Of a DNA stretch of 21,481 nt, positions 14,699-21,481 are shown piece after piece. The notes beneath the pieces are model-generated. The model did no database searches. It was given only the letters and a program-made list of their open reading frames with translations, and was not told the origin of the DNA. A program made the position numbers and the translations under genes. Numbering within the stretch: position 1 is the first letter of the stretch; every line of letters starts with the position of its first letter. The stretch is from F23-B02 sp963610045 (lineage in GTDB: Bacteria; Bacillota; Clostridia; Oscillospirales; Oscillospiraceae). The stretch is from contig CAVDMS010000024.1 in NCBI GenBank assembly GCA_963610045.1, positions 1 through 21,481 on the forward strand. The letters are read 5' to 3'.

Positions 14699-16789
14699 TT
14701 AATCAACGCCTCTGTAATATAATCCTCTTGTAAGCACATTGGGTCTGTAATTGCCCTCGCCCTTGTAGCATTTTGCGATCTCGACGGCCTCTCTTGCGCT
14801 TTCGGTGGTAAAGAGCAGACGCTGCCCCCAAAGTCCCGCCGAGTATATGTCCTCCGCCTTGTCCGCCATGAACAGCTTGTGAGCGTTGTATATGGCGTTG
14901 CGGTGGTCATACTCACGCAGCACGGGGAAAAGCGAGCCCTTTCTGTCGGACAGCATGATGTTGTTGCCGCAGCAGCACTTTTCGTAGGCGTGGCTCACGA
15001 TGCACTGGTCGGAGACCATGAGCGGCAGCCTGCCGTAAACTATAAGCTCGGTGTCTATGCACTTCTGCATATCCCGCACCTGCGCAAGGCGCAGCTCAAA
15101 CGATGCGGTAGCGGACAAAAAGCCCAACTTTTGCAGCAGCTCAAGCCCGTAGGAATTGAACATATTCATGCCGAAATCGCCTCTGAGCTTATAGCCGAGC
15201 TTTGCCGCCATCGTGACATGGCCGATGTTGCCGACAAGCGCCTCACGCACGCCCATGTCGTAAAGCTCACGGAGCATATCCGCAACGTCGCCCCGCTCGT
15301 CGTCGGTGATAACTCTCGGCAGCACGGCAACGGGTCTGCAGCCGTTTTCGACAAAGGGCTGCACCGCATGGAAGTTCTCCGCCATTTCCTTTACCGGCAT
15401 ATACAGGTATTGCGGGCGAAGCTCCGCAAGCTCCTGCGAAAGCTGCTCCGCTTTAAGAACGTGATATATCGTGACGGGATCGGCTATGGGCGCAATGCCC
15501 TTGGGCATCTCCGGCATGGGCAGAGAGCGCCTCTGCGGCGCGGAGGCACGCTTTTCCACAAGCTCCGTCAGAAGCTTGCGCCGCAGATCGTTTAGCGACG
15601 ATGCAGCCAGAAACAGCCCCGGCTTCACACGGCTTTCGACCTCGGTGCAGATAAACGGGGTACCTCCCGTCTTTCTCATCTGACGGTCCACAAGCTCAGA
15701 GCTTAACGACTGCCTCACCGCGCCCTCCGGCTCGGCTCCGGCGACGACGATATGACTGCCGTCGTTATCATACACGGCGCCCTTGATCGCTTCCCTCGGC
15801 TTTATGTCGGTGTATATCCTGATCGGAACTCTGCCTATCTCGGAATCGATATAGTTCCGCCTTGCCTCGGCAAAAAGCTTCTCCGCTTCGGGGGGCGGCT
15901 GATCCGGCCGCACGCCGAACATATCGCGGCGGTCGCCGTCAAAATAGCCCTGCGTAAAGCCGTCTCTGGAAAAGGCGGTCGCAAGCGTATCATACTCCTC
16001 CAAGGTCGGCTTGCGCTTTTCGCGGATAACGTCCGCATATATTTTCGTGACCACGGCGGTGTATTCGGGACGCTTCATGCGACCCTCGATCTTGACGCAG
16101 GCAACGCCCGCCTCCTCGATCTCCTGCATCCTGTCGATAAGGCAGTTGTCTTTAAGCGACAGGGGATGGCTGTCCTCCATGCGGCTGCCGAGGCTGTACT
16201 CCATGCGGCATGGCTGTGCGCACATACCGCGGTTGCCGCTGCGGCGACCTATAAGCGACGACATATAGCACTGTCCGGAGTGCGAAAAGCAAAGCGCACC
16301 GTGGACGAAGATCTCCGTCTCGATGGGCGAGTTGCGGCTTATATAGCGGATCTGGTCAAGGCTCAGCTCCCGTGCAAGCACGGCACGCTCAAGCCCCATC
16401 GCAGCCGCAGCCTTAACACCGTCAAGGCTGTGTATGCTCATCTGCGTGCTTGCGTGGAGCGGAATGTCCGGCACGGCCCTTTTCAGGACGGACAGCAGTC
16501 CGAGGTCCTGAACGAGTATCGCCGAAGCGCCCACGTCGGACGCAAAGCGGGCAAGATCGAGCGCACCCGCCATCTCACGGTCGTTAACGAGGGTGTTCAT
16601 GGTGACATAGACCTTGCAGCCCCTGATACGGCAGTAGCGCACGGCCTTTTCAAATTCCTCGGCGCTGAAGTTTTTGGCGCCCCTGCGGGCGTTAAAGTCA
16701 CCGAGACCCAAATATATTGCGTCCGCACCGTTCTGCACGGCGGCGATGACCGCCTCCGGCGAACCGGCGGGAGAAAGCAGTTCGAGCAT
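14699..16789 (-). CDS. Peptidase U32-family protein, long DUF3656 form (RlhA-like)
   Basis: About 696 aa. The N-terminal U32 domain (ELLSPAGSPEAVIAAV, ADAIYLGL, HASTQMS, FVHGALCFSHSGQC) carries the four conserved cysteines at 167, 174, 190 and 194. In related U32 proteins such cysteines bind an iron-sulfur cluster. The long C-terminal part matches the DUF3656 extension of RlhA/YdcP, which is needed for 5-hydroxycytidine at 23S rRNA C2501. Other U32 members (TrhP) hydroxylate tRNA U34, so rRNA or tRNA hydroxylation is the likely role rather than proteolysis. I chose ATG 16789 (protein begins MLELLSPAG), preceded by AGGTGG. The ATG at 16801 lies only about 13 nt from the predicted transcript start and has poor ribosome-site spacing. 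First gene of the operon ending in mrdA. Confidence 0.92.
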   Translation of the reverse strand: MLELLSPAGSPEAVIAAVQNGADAIYLGLGDFNARRGAKNFSAEEFEKAVRYCRIRGCKVYVTMNTLVNDREMAGALDLARFASDVGASAILVQDLGLLSVLKRAVPDIPLHASTQMSIHSLDGVKAAAAMGLERAVLARELSLDQIRYISRNSPIETEIFVHGALCFSHSGQCYMSSLIGRRSGNRGMCAQPCRMEYSLGSRMEDSHPLSLKDNCLIDRMQEIEEAGVACVKIEGRMKRPEYTAVVTKIYADVIREKRKPTLEEYDTLATAFSRDGFTQGYFDGDRRDMFGVRPDQPPPEAEKLFAEARRNYIDSEIGRVPIRIYTDIKPREAIKGAVYDNDGSHIVVAGAEPEGAVRQSLSSELVDRQMRKTGGTPFICTEVESRVKPGLFLAASSLNDLRRKLLTELVEKRASAPQRRSLPMPEMPKGIAPIADPVTIYHVLKAEQLSQELAELRPQYLYMPVKEMAENFHAVQPFVENGCRPVAVLPRVITDDERGDVADMLRELYDMGVREALVGNIGHVTMAAKLGYKLRGDFGMNMFNSYGLELLQKLGFLSATASFELRLAQVRDMQKCIDTELIVYGRLPLMVSDQCIVSHAYEKCCCGNNIMLSDRKGSLFPVLREYDHRNAIYNAHKLFMADKAEDIYSAGLWGQRLLFTTESAREAVEIAKCYKGEGNYRPNVLTRGLYYRGVD

Positions 16790-16821
16790 ACTCCACCTCA
16801 TACCTCATCATTATAAAAAGG

Positions 16822-16851
16822 ATTATAACACATAAGAGGCTATTGCTACAA
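16822..16851 (-). promoter_or_regulatory. Extended -10 promoter of the U32-maf-mreCD-mrdA operon
   Basis: On the minus strand a perfect TATAAT (16827-16822) is preceded by TGT, an extended -10, with only a weak -35 (TTGTAG, 16851-16846, 18 bp spacer). Transcription would start about 13 nt before the ATG at 16801 and about 25 nt before the chosen ATG at 16789. Its -35 overlaps the -35 of the opposite promoter. Confidence 0.65.
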
Positions 16852-16871
16852 GTCAAATTTAATGTTATAAT
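16843..16871 (+). promoter_or_regulatory. Promoter of the dnaD-dnaI-DUF2804-SCP2 operon
   Basis: TTGCTA (16843-16848) and a perfect TATAAT (16866-16871) are separated by 17 bp. TGT before the -10 makes it an extended -10 as well. Transcription would start near 16878. A small CGC/GCG hairpin (CGCTAAAGCG) lies in the leader. Confidence 0.7.
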
Positions 16872-16921
16872 GTAAAACCGACGCTAAAGCGTGTAAACAT
16901 TTTATGAAAGAGGTAGCAAAG

Positions 16922-17833
16922 GTGCGCAATTTCCCGGACCCTGCGGCAAGGGATAAGCTTATAGCCGCTCACGACGGAGACACGGCTCTGCTTTGGCTGT
17001 GGCTCTGCCGAAGCGGTGTCTATAACGGCGACCGTGCCGCCGAGGAGCTTTGCCGCACCCTCGGTGAGATGGACAGAGCCTATGAAAAGCTCTGCCGCAT
17101 GGGGCTTTACCCCATCACTCCCGACCGCAAAGAGACGCCCCCGACGCCCGCCGAGGAGCTTCCGCAGTACACGGTAAACGACGTGCTTCGCCGCTCGTCG
17201 GAGGACGGGTCTTTTAAGGCGGTGCTTCAGGAGGCGGAGCGTGTTCTCGGCAGGTCGCTTTCAAGCCCCGACATGAAGATACTGTTCGGCATCTACGACT
17301 ACCTCGCTCTGCCCACGGAGGTCATATTCGTCCTGCTCAACTACTGCACGGAGCTTTACCGGCAGAAGTACGGTCCGGGCAGGCTCCCCTCGATGCGCAG
17401 CATCGAGAAGGAGGCGTACTCTTGGGCAAACAACGAGATACTGACGCTTGAGCAGGCGGAGGAGTTTATCGAGGAAAGCCGCTCTCGCCGCTCCCGTGCG
17501 GAGGAGATAAAGGCCGCTCTCGGCATCCGTGGGCGTGAGCTTACGCCCACCGAGAGGAAGTACGTTTTTTCGTGGCTCGACATGGGCTTTTCGGTCGATG
17601 CCCTCTCCGTTGCCTATGACAGGACGGTCACGAATACAGGCTCTCTGAAGTGGAACTACATGAACAAGATCGTGTCCTCGTGGCACCAGAAGGGCATACA
17701 TACGGTGCAGGAGATCGAGGAGAAGGACCGCCGGACGCCGACCCCCGCAAAGAACACGGAGCCGAACGCTCCCGCATCGCAGGCGGAGCTTGCACGGCTC
17801 AGATCCATATACGAAAAGGTTAAGAACACCTGA
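16922..17833 (+). CDS. DnaD-domain replication initiation protein
   Basis: DnaD/DnaB-type proteins remodel DNA and recruit the DnaI-helicase complex at origins and stalled forks in Firmicutes. The protein is about 303 aa. It has a small N-terminal helical region (LIAAHDGDTALLWLWLCR) and two DnaD (PF07261-like) repeats, near 110-175 (ending IEKEAYSW) and 207-262. The second carries the YxxxIxxxW signature as YMNKIVSSW (246-254). A Pro/Thr-rich linker and a short charged tail follow. I prefer GTG 16922, which has AAAGAGGT 7 bases upstream; the in-frame ATG at 16904 gives six more residues but has no ribosome site. The neighbouring dnaI-like gene, 8 bases downstream, supports a primosome role. 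Confidence 0.9.
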   Translation: MRNFPDPAARDKLIAAHDGDTALLWLWLCRSGVYNGDRAAEELCRTLGEMDRAYEKLCRMGLYPITPDRKETPPTPAEELPQYTVNDVLRRSSEDGSFKAVLQEAERVLGRSLSSPDMKILFGIYDYLALPTEVIFVLLNYCTELYRQKYGPGRLPSMRSIEKEAYSWANNEILTLEQAEEFIEESRSRRSRAEEIKAALGIRGRELTPTERKYVFSWLDMGFSVDALSVAYDRTVTNTGSLKWNYMNKIVSSWHQKGIHTVQEIEEKDRRTPTPAKNTEPNAPASQAELARLRSIYEKVKNT

Positions 17834-17841
17834 GGTGAAAC

Positions 17842-18819
17842 ATGGCACTTGACGGAAAACTGCTGGCGGATGCCAGAGACGAGCTTGAGCGCATACGAAA
17901 CGCAAACGCCGCAGAACACGGCGCACGCACACGGAGCTTATACCGCCGCATCCCGGAGCTTGAGTCGATAGACGTAAGGCTTCGCAGTCAGATGGCGGAG
18001 CTTGTGGGGCTTGCGCTTAAAAAGGACGCTCCCCCCGCAGACGCCGTAAAGCGGCTTGAGGCGGAGAGCCTTGCGCTCCAGCGCCGCAAGCGTGAGCTGC
18101 TCATTCAAAACGGCTACCCCGAGGACTACCTCGACGAAATTTACTCCTGCCCCGACTGCCGGGACACGGGCTATGTAAGCGGCAGGATGTGCGCCTGCCT
18201 TAAAAGACTTTATAACCGTGAGATCACCTCGGAGCTCGGCGTGCTGCTCAAAAACGGCGACGAGAGCTTTGAGCGCTTCGATCTTTCGCTTTACGGGGAA
18301 TACGCCGAAAGCATGGAGATAGTGTTCGGCACCTGTCGGGAGTATGCCGCAAACTTCGGCAAAAACTCAATGAACCTGCTGTTTCAGGGCGGCACGGGCT
18401 TGGGCAAGACCTACCTTTCCGCCTGCATAGCGAGGACCGTTGCCGAGAAGGGCTTTTCCGTCTGCTACGACACCGCCTCCTCCGCACTCGACGCATTCGA
18501 GCTTCGCAAGTTTGCACGGGACGTCGAGACCGCAGCGTCGGCGTCGGAAAAGACGCAGCGTATGCTCGACTGCGACCTTATGATACTCGACGACCTCGGC
18601 ACCGAGATGGCGACCCCGATGGCGGTAAGCGCACTGTACACGCTCATAAACACGAGGCTCGTAAACGGCAAGAAGACCGTCATCAGCACCAACTGCGGCG
18701 ACGCCGAGCTGCGTCGGCGCTACGGAGATCAGATATGCTCCCGCATAGAGGGCGAGTTTACGAAGCTGCCCTTTGCGGGACGGGATATAAGAACCATGAA
18801 AAGGAGAGATGCGAAATGA
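17842..18819 (+). CDS. DnaI/DnaC-like AAA+ helicase loader
   Basis: This AAA+ ATPase is the probable loader of the replicative helicase. The protein is 325 aa. The N-terminal helicase-binding part (1-125) has a coiled-coil-like stretch and a zinc-type cluster at Cys103, Cys106, Cys117 and Cys119. The ATPase domain has Walker A GGTGLGKT (183-190), Walker B LMILDDLG (246-253), sensor 1 STN (282-284) and the arginine-finger-type SRIEG (300-304). The ribosome site GAGGTG lies 6 bases before the ATG. It overlaps the next gene by 4 nt (ATGA). The IstB transposon helper family is related, but no istA or IS ends are present and the DnaD partner favours the replication role. Confidence 0.93.
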   Translation: MALDGKLLADARDELERIRNANAAEHGARTRSLYRRIPELESIDVRLRSQMAELVGLALKKDAPPADAVKRLEAESLALQRRKRELLIQNGYPEDYLDEIYSCPDCRDTGYVSGRMCACLKRLYNREITSELGVLLKNGDESFERFDLSLYGEYAESMEIVFGTCREYAANFGKNSMNLLFQGGTGLGKTYLSACIARTVAEKGFSVCYDTASSALDAFELRKFARDVETAASASEKTQRMLDCDLMILDDLGTEMATPMAVSALYTLINTRLVNGKKTVISTNCGDAELRRRYGDQICSRIEGEFTKLPFAGRDIRTMKRRDAK

Positions 18820-19847
18820 CCGAGCAGCACGAGATCAAAAGCGCAATACCCCTTCTTAACGCAAACGGCGACCTAACCGAGCCGGGCTATGCCAAAAAGC
18901 TTCTGCCCGTCTACGAAAGAAGTGCAATAAAGGCGGGTAGTCTTCGTATCAAGGAGTGGGACTACTACCTTGTGAACAACGGAAGATTCGCCCTTGCACT
19001 CACCGTCGCAGACAACAGCTATATGGGGCTTGACTCCATCAGTCTGCTTGACTTCGAGGAGGGCTGGGAGATCACCACAAGTCCCATGAGCTTCATGCCG
19101 AAGGGCAAAAAGAACCTGCCGGAGACCAGTGCGTCGGGCGACGTTCACAGCGGCGGCAAGGACTATGACCTCTGCTTCAAAAACGACGGCAGCGGCAAGC
19201 GCACCCTCATTGCTCAGATGAAGAAGTTCGGACCTGCCGGCTCCCTGTACGCAAAGGTGGAGCTTTTCGACGAGCCGGAGGAGAGCATGGTCATATGCAC
19301 TCCGTTTCCAAAGGAAAAGCATTTCTACTACAACCAGAAAATAAACTGCATGAGAGCAAAGGGCGAGGTCGTGTACGACGGCAGGACCTACGTTTTCGAC
19401 CCCGACGACAGCTTTGCCGTTCTCGACTGGGGCAGGGGCGTTTGGACCTACCACAACACATGGTACTGGGGTTCGGCGTCGGGCGCAGTGGACGGCGTTC
19501 CCTTCGGCTGGAACATCGGCTACGGCTTCGGCGACACCTCCGCCGCGAGCGAAAACATGCTGTTTTATAACGGCAAGGCGCACAAGCTCAGTCAGGTGAA
19601 GTTCAATATCCCCGGCGACGAGAAGGACTTCCTCTCCCCGTGGACCTTCACCTCCGACGACGGCAGATTCGAAATGGACTTCCGTCCCGTTTTGGACCGT
19701 GCATCCTGCACCGACGTGAAGCTCATAAAGAGCGATCAGCATCAGGTGTTCGGTATGTTCACCGGCAAGGCGGTGCTTGACGACGGTACGGTCATCGAGG
19801 TTAAGGACTTCCCCGGCTTTGCCGAGAAAGTCGAAAATAAATGGTAA
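18816..19847 (+). CDS. DUF2804 family protein
   Basis: The 343 aa protein matches my recollection of the DUF2804 family: the N-terminal NANGDLTEPGYAKKLLPVY, KEWDYYLV (47-54), and the conserved tryptophan/glycine-rich centre DWGRGVWTYHNTWYWGSASG with PFGWNIGYGFGDTS. The repeated short beta-like segments suggest a lipocalin-like or CrtC/AttH-like barrel, which is an inference. There is no signal peptide or membrane helix, so it is probably cytosolic. The biochemical function is unknown. The ATG overlaps the dnaI-like stop by 4 nt and has AAGGAG upstream, so translation is coupled; an SCP2-like gene follows 10 bases later. Confidence 0.88.
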   Translation: MTEQHEIKSAIPLLNANGDLTEPGYAKKLLPVYERSAIKAGSLRIKEWDYYLVNNGRFALALTVADNSYMGLDSISLLDFEEGWEITTSPMSFMPKGKKNLPETSASGDVHSGGKDYDLCFKNDGSGKRTLIAQMKKFGPAGSLYAKVELFDEPEESMVICTPFPKEKHFYYNQKINCMRAKGEVVYDGRTYVFDPDDSFAVLDWGRGVWTYHNTWYWGSASGAVDGVPFGWNIGYGFGDTSAASENMLFYNGKAHKLSQVKFNIPGDEKDFLSPWTFTSDDGRFEMDFRPVLDRASCTDVKLIKSDQHQVFGMFTGKAVLDDGTVIEVKDFPGFAEKVENKW

Positions 19848-19857
19848 GGAGCGCACT

Positions 19858-20265
19858 ATGAAATTTCTGACCGAAGAATGGGGAAAAGAGTATGAGGCTC
19901 TCGTGAAGGACACCTTCTCCCCCGGCAAGACCCCCTCAAAGCTCACGCTTTCGCTCTGCGAATGCTACAACGCCGTGCCTCAGTGCGGCGGCGGCACCGT
20001 GTGGTATCTGTACATACTCAAGGACGGTGTGCTGACCGACATCAAGAGAGGCGAAGGCAGGGAAAACGCTCCCGCAGCGGACTACACCTCCGACTGCGAC
20101 TACGAGCCTTTCGTTCAGACCATGACGGGCGAGCTTAATACCGTCAAGGCTCTGACCTCCGGCAAGATAAAGCTCAAGGGCAGCCTCTTAAAGGCGCTCA
20201 AAATGCTCGACACCCACAACGTCATCACCGAGTGCAAGCGTCTCGGCGGCAAGACCGAGTGGTGA
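19858..20265 (+). CDS. SCP2 sterol-binding-domain-like protein
   Basis: The 135 aa protein has the layout of bacterial SCP2 domains: a central strand pair with WYLYILKDGVLTDI, an acidic DYTSDCDYEPF turn and the closing MTGELNTVKALTSGKIKLKGSLLKALK (residue 89 onward), the most conserved part of the fold. SCP2 domains bind lipids or other hydrophobic ligands in a tunnel. No signal sequence is seen. The ribosome site AAGGAG lies directly before the ATG. As last gene of the dnaD operon, next to DUF2804, it suggests a shared ligand for the two; this is an inference. Confidence 0.85.
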   Translation: MKFLTEEWGKEYEALVKDTFSPGKTPSKLTLSLCECYNAVPQCGGGTVWYLYILKDGVLTDIKRGEGRENAPAADYTSDCDYEPFVQTMTGELNTVKALTSGKIKLKGSLLKALKMLDTHNVITECKRLGGKTEW

Positions 20266-20278
20266 TCGACTCAAAACG

Positions 20279-20311
20279 AAAAACCGTGTCTCTTTAGGAG
20301 ACACGGTTTTT
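20279..20311. terminator. Bidirectional terminator between the SCP2-like gene and rsmE
   Basis: The stem CCGTGTCTC (20284-20292) pairs with GAGACACGG (20298-20306) and is extended by AAAAA/TTTTT on both sides. It lies 14 bases past the SCP2-like stop and 4 bases past the convergent rsmE stop, so it can end transcription from both strands. Confidence 0.92.
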
Positions 20312-20314
20312 GTT

Positions 20315-21046
20315 TTACTCAAGATCGCCGCTTGCGAACATCAGTGCTGATAGAGCGACGATCGGCGCCGTTTCGCAGCGCAGGATACGGTTGCCCATCG
20401 TGCAGATATGCATACCGCACGCCCTTGCAAGCTCGACCTCGTACTTTTCAAAGCCGCCTTCGGGACCGGTTATGATCGCCGCCGTCGTGACGCTTTTCGC
20501 CTCCGAGAGAGCGCCGGAGAGGCTCTCCCTCTCGCCCGTCTCGTACATGAAAAGCGCAAGCTCGCACTTTTTCGCAGCGTCGAGCGCATCGGCAAAGCTA
20601 TGAAGCAGGCTCACCTGCGGGATGATCCCACGCCCCGACTGCTTTGCCGCCTCCTCGGAGATACGGTTCCAGCGCTCAAGCTTTTTCTCCGCCTGCTCAG
20701 GCTTAGCTATGCACCGTTCGCTGACGGTGAACATGATCTCGCAGGCTCCCGCCTCGACCGCCTTTTGTATGATAAAATCCGTCTTGTCGCCCTTGGGCAG
20801 ACCGCAGATCACCTTCGTTTTCACTCTCGGCTCCGCCTTGCACGGCACCACCTCGATGACCTCCGCCTCCGCCTCGTCCCTGTCCGAGCGCACGAGACGG
20901 CACCTATAGTCCGTCCCCATGCCGTCGCACACGGTCAGGCTTTCGCCGGGGCGCAGTCTGAGTACACGGATGTGTTCGGCGTCCCTGCCGTATATCATGG
21001 CTCTGCCGCCGGACAGGTTCGTTCCGAGCATAAAGAATCTGGGCAT
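20315..21046 (-). CDS. rsmE: 16S rRNA m3U1498 methyltransferase RsmE
   Basis: RsmE is a SPOUT-fold, SAM-dependent enzyme that methylates N3 of U1498 in 16S rRNA. The 243 aa protein has the N-terminal PUA-like domain (about 1-70, HIRVLRLRPGE) and the SPOUT domain with CGLPKGDK (81-88), EEAAKQSGR (131-139), TGPEGGF (193-199) and the knot motif MGNRILRCETAP (217-228). I chose ATG 21046 with GAGAGGTG upstream; the longer frame begins in unrelated sequence of the opposite ORF. prmA, a frequent neighbour, is not present. Convergent with the dnaD operon. Confidence 0.96.
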   Translation of the reverse strand: MPRFFMLGTNLSGGRAMIYGRDAEHIRVLRLRPGESLTVCDGMGTDYRCRLVRSDRDEAEAEVIEVVPCKAEPRVKTKVICGLPKGDKTDFIIQKAVEAGACEIMFTVSERCIAKPEQAEKKLERWNRISEEAAKQSGRGIIPQVSLLHSFADALDAAKKCELALFMYETGERESLSGALSEAKSVTTAAIITGPEGGFEKYEVELARACGMHICTMGNRILRCETAPIVALSALMFASGDLE

Positions 21047-21065
21047 TGCATTCACCTCTCTTGGG

Positions 21066-21094
21066 ATTATCGCATATTTCTCACCGCATTGCAA
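21066..21094 (-). promoter_or_regulatory. Promoter of rsmE
   Basis: On the minus strand TTGCAA (21094-21089) and GATAAT (21071-21066) are separated by 17 bp, with TGC before the -10. The start would fall near 21060, leaving a short leader that is mostly the ribosome site. Confidence 0.55.
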
Positions 21095-21107
21095 GAAAAA
21101 GCATATA

Positions 21108-21290
21108 ATGCGGCGGGTGATTGATTTGACTGACACCGTATTCGACAACGAGAAATTTGCGGAGGTCTGGAGCCGTGTGTCGGACCCCGCAGGCGACGCA
21201 GCCCCCGTGCAAAGCACCGCTGCACCGGCGCCGGAGCTGTGCTTTGTGCGCAAGACAAAGGAGAGCATGGCGATAAGATTCATACCGTAA
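21108..21290 (+). CDS. Possible small protein of unknown function
   Basis: A 60-codon frame gives an acidic first half (DLTDTVFDNEKFAEVWSRV), an Ala/Pro-rich middle and a basic end (CFVRKTKESMAIRFIP). I do not recognise it. In favour: codon use resembles its neighbours and a hairpin terminator follows 7 bases after the stop. Against: the ATG has no ribosome site and lies on a TATAAT (21104-21109), so if that is a -10 the true start would be a later GTG or TTG. It could also be a remnant. Confidence 0.4.
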   Translation: MRRVIDLTDTVFDNEKFAEVWSRVSDPAGDAAPVQSTAAPAPELCFVRKTKESMAIRFIP

Positions 21291-21297
21291 ATAAGGA

Positions 21298-21330
21298 AAA
21301 ACCGTGGAGAGCAAAGCTTTCCACGGTTTT
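21298..21330 (+). terminator. Hairpin terminator after the small ORF
   Basis: A 15 bp stem (21298-21312 with 21316-21330, one G-T pair) closes an AAA loop. The core is CCGTGGA/TCCACGG, and AAAA and TTTT flank the GC-rich part. The pattern fits an intrinsic terminator usable in both directions. Confidence 0.8.
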
Positions 21331-21353
21331 CGATCTGTCAAAGAACTGGGATA

Positions 21354-21431
21354 AATCCGATACAACGACGCAAAATCTAATGCGCAGCAGGGGGAGTGTG
21401 AGGGGGACAAGGTCCCTCCTCAAGTCGGATT
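21354..21431 (+). other. Non-coding stretch with nested inverted repeats, possible structured RNA
   Basis: AATCCGA (21354-21360) can pair with TCGGATT (21425-21431). This encloses an inner hairpin in which TGAGGGGGAC (21399-21408) pairs with 21412-21422, with one bulged T and an AAG loop. The segment between is purine-rich. No convincing gene covers it: the open plus-strand frame through it has no ribosome site and no recognisable protein. I recognise no known RNA family. Confidence 0.35.
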
Positions 21432-21450
21432 ATAGCCATCAAAAACGCCT

Positions 21451-21481
21451 GAGTTATGTGAAACAAATTTTCACATAACTC
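21451..21481. repeat. Perfect 13 bp inverted repeat at the window edge
   Basis: GAGTTATGTGAAA (21451-21463) and its exact complement TTTCACATAACTC (21469-21481) flank a 5-base spacer. It could be a terminator stem, an operator or the end of a mobile element; the sequence stops before the flank that would decide. Confidence 0.7.

Noticed and set aside
14699..16801. U32 protein as a collagenase-type peptidase
   Set aside because: The family name is historical. The DUF3656 extension and four-cysteine pattern fit the RNA-hydroxylation (RlhA/TrhP) branch better than proteolysis.
17842..18819. IstB-type transposition helper
   Set aside because: The ATPase fold is shared, but there is no istA, no IS ends, and the DnaD partner plus the zinc-type cysteine cluster fit DnaI.
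21239..21478. 79-codon plus-strand frame running through the terminator into the edge region
   Set aside because: It reads through a strong hairpin terminator, has no ribosome site and no protein-like composition.

Overview
The window is a 21.5 kb chromosomal segment with clear G/C preference at third codon positions. It most likely comes from a spore-forming member of the Clostridia, probably Oscillospiraceae/Ruminococcaceae. The evidence is a spoIID sporulation gene, a Firmicutes-type DnaD/DnaI primosome pair, a U32-maf-mreC-mreD-PBP2 shape cluster, a hisS-aspS operon, and GAGGGAG-type palindromic elements of a kind I associate, from memory, with gut Oscillospiraceae. Genus cannot be fixed by reading alone. 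There is no prophage, CRISPR array, rRNA or tRNA gene, and every recognised gene is intact.

Layout. Positions 1-52 hold one end of a palindromic element cut by the window edge. spoIID (minus, 214-1197) diverges from an unrecognised multi-pass membrane protein (plus, 1285-2250), which ends at a strong hairpin. A 226 bp MITE-like element (2304-2529) follows. A minus-strand run comes next: hisS-aspS (coupled by an ATGA overlap), comM, thiI and cinA. Upstream of hisS sits a second copy of the same element (9926-10152), then a methylglyoxal-synthase-like gene (10214-10618) with its own promoter. The minus-strand operon U32 peptidase-like/RlhA-like gene, maf, mreC, mreD, mrdA (16789 down to 10691) is read from an extended -10 promoter. 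That promoter is interlocked back to back with the promoter of a plus-strand operon: dnaD-like, dnaI-like, DUF2804, SCP2-like (16922-20265). A bidirectional terminator separates this operon from convergent rsmE (20315-21046). The last 430 bp hold a doubtful small ORF, a hairpin terminator, a foldable non-coding stretch and a perfect inverted repeat at the edge.

How the genes work together. maf, mreC, mreD and mrdA serve cell elongation and septation. dnaD and dnaI load the replicative helicase. hisS, aspS, thiI, the U32 gene and rsmE serve tRNA charging or tRNA/rRNA modification. comM handles DNA during transformation or recombination. cinA handles pyridine-nucleotide salvage. DUF2804 and the SCP2-like protein are translationally linked to the primosome genes, but their job is unknown.

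Most unusual points: (1) a composite mobile element in two full copies plus one edge copy, with subterminal blocks swapped between the ends of the two copies; (2) a methylglyoxal synthase homologue whose catalytic Asp (E. coli Asp71) is Ala and whose active-site His98 is not conserved; (3) a DUF2804-SCP2 pair of unknown role at the end of the primosome operon; (4) a SpoIID zinc site predicted as Cys3His; (5) a shape cluster lacking mreB, min genes and rodA.
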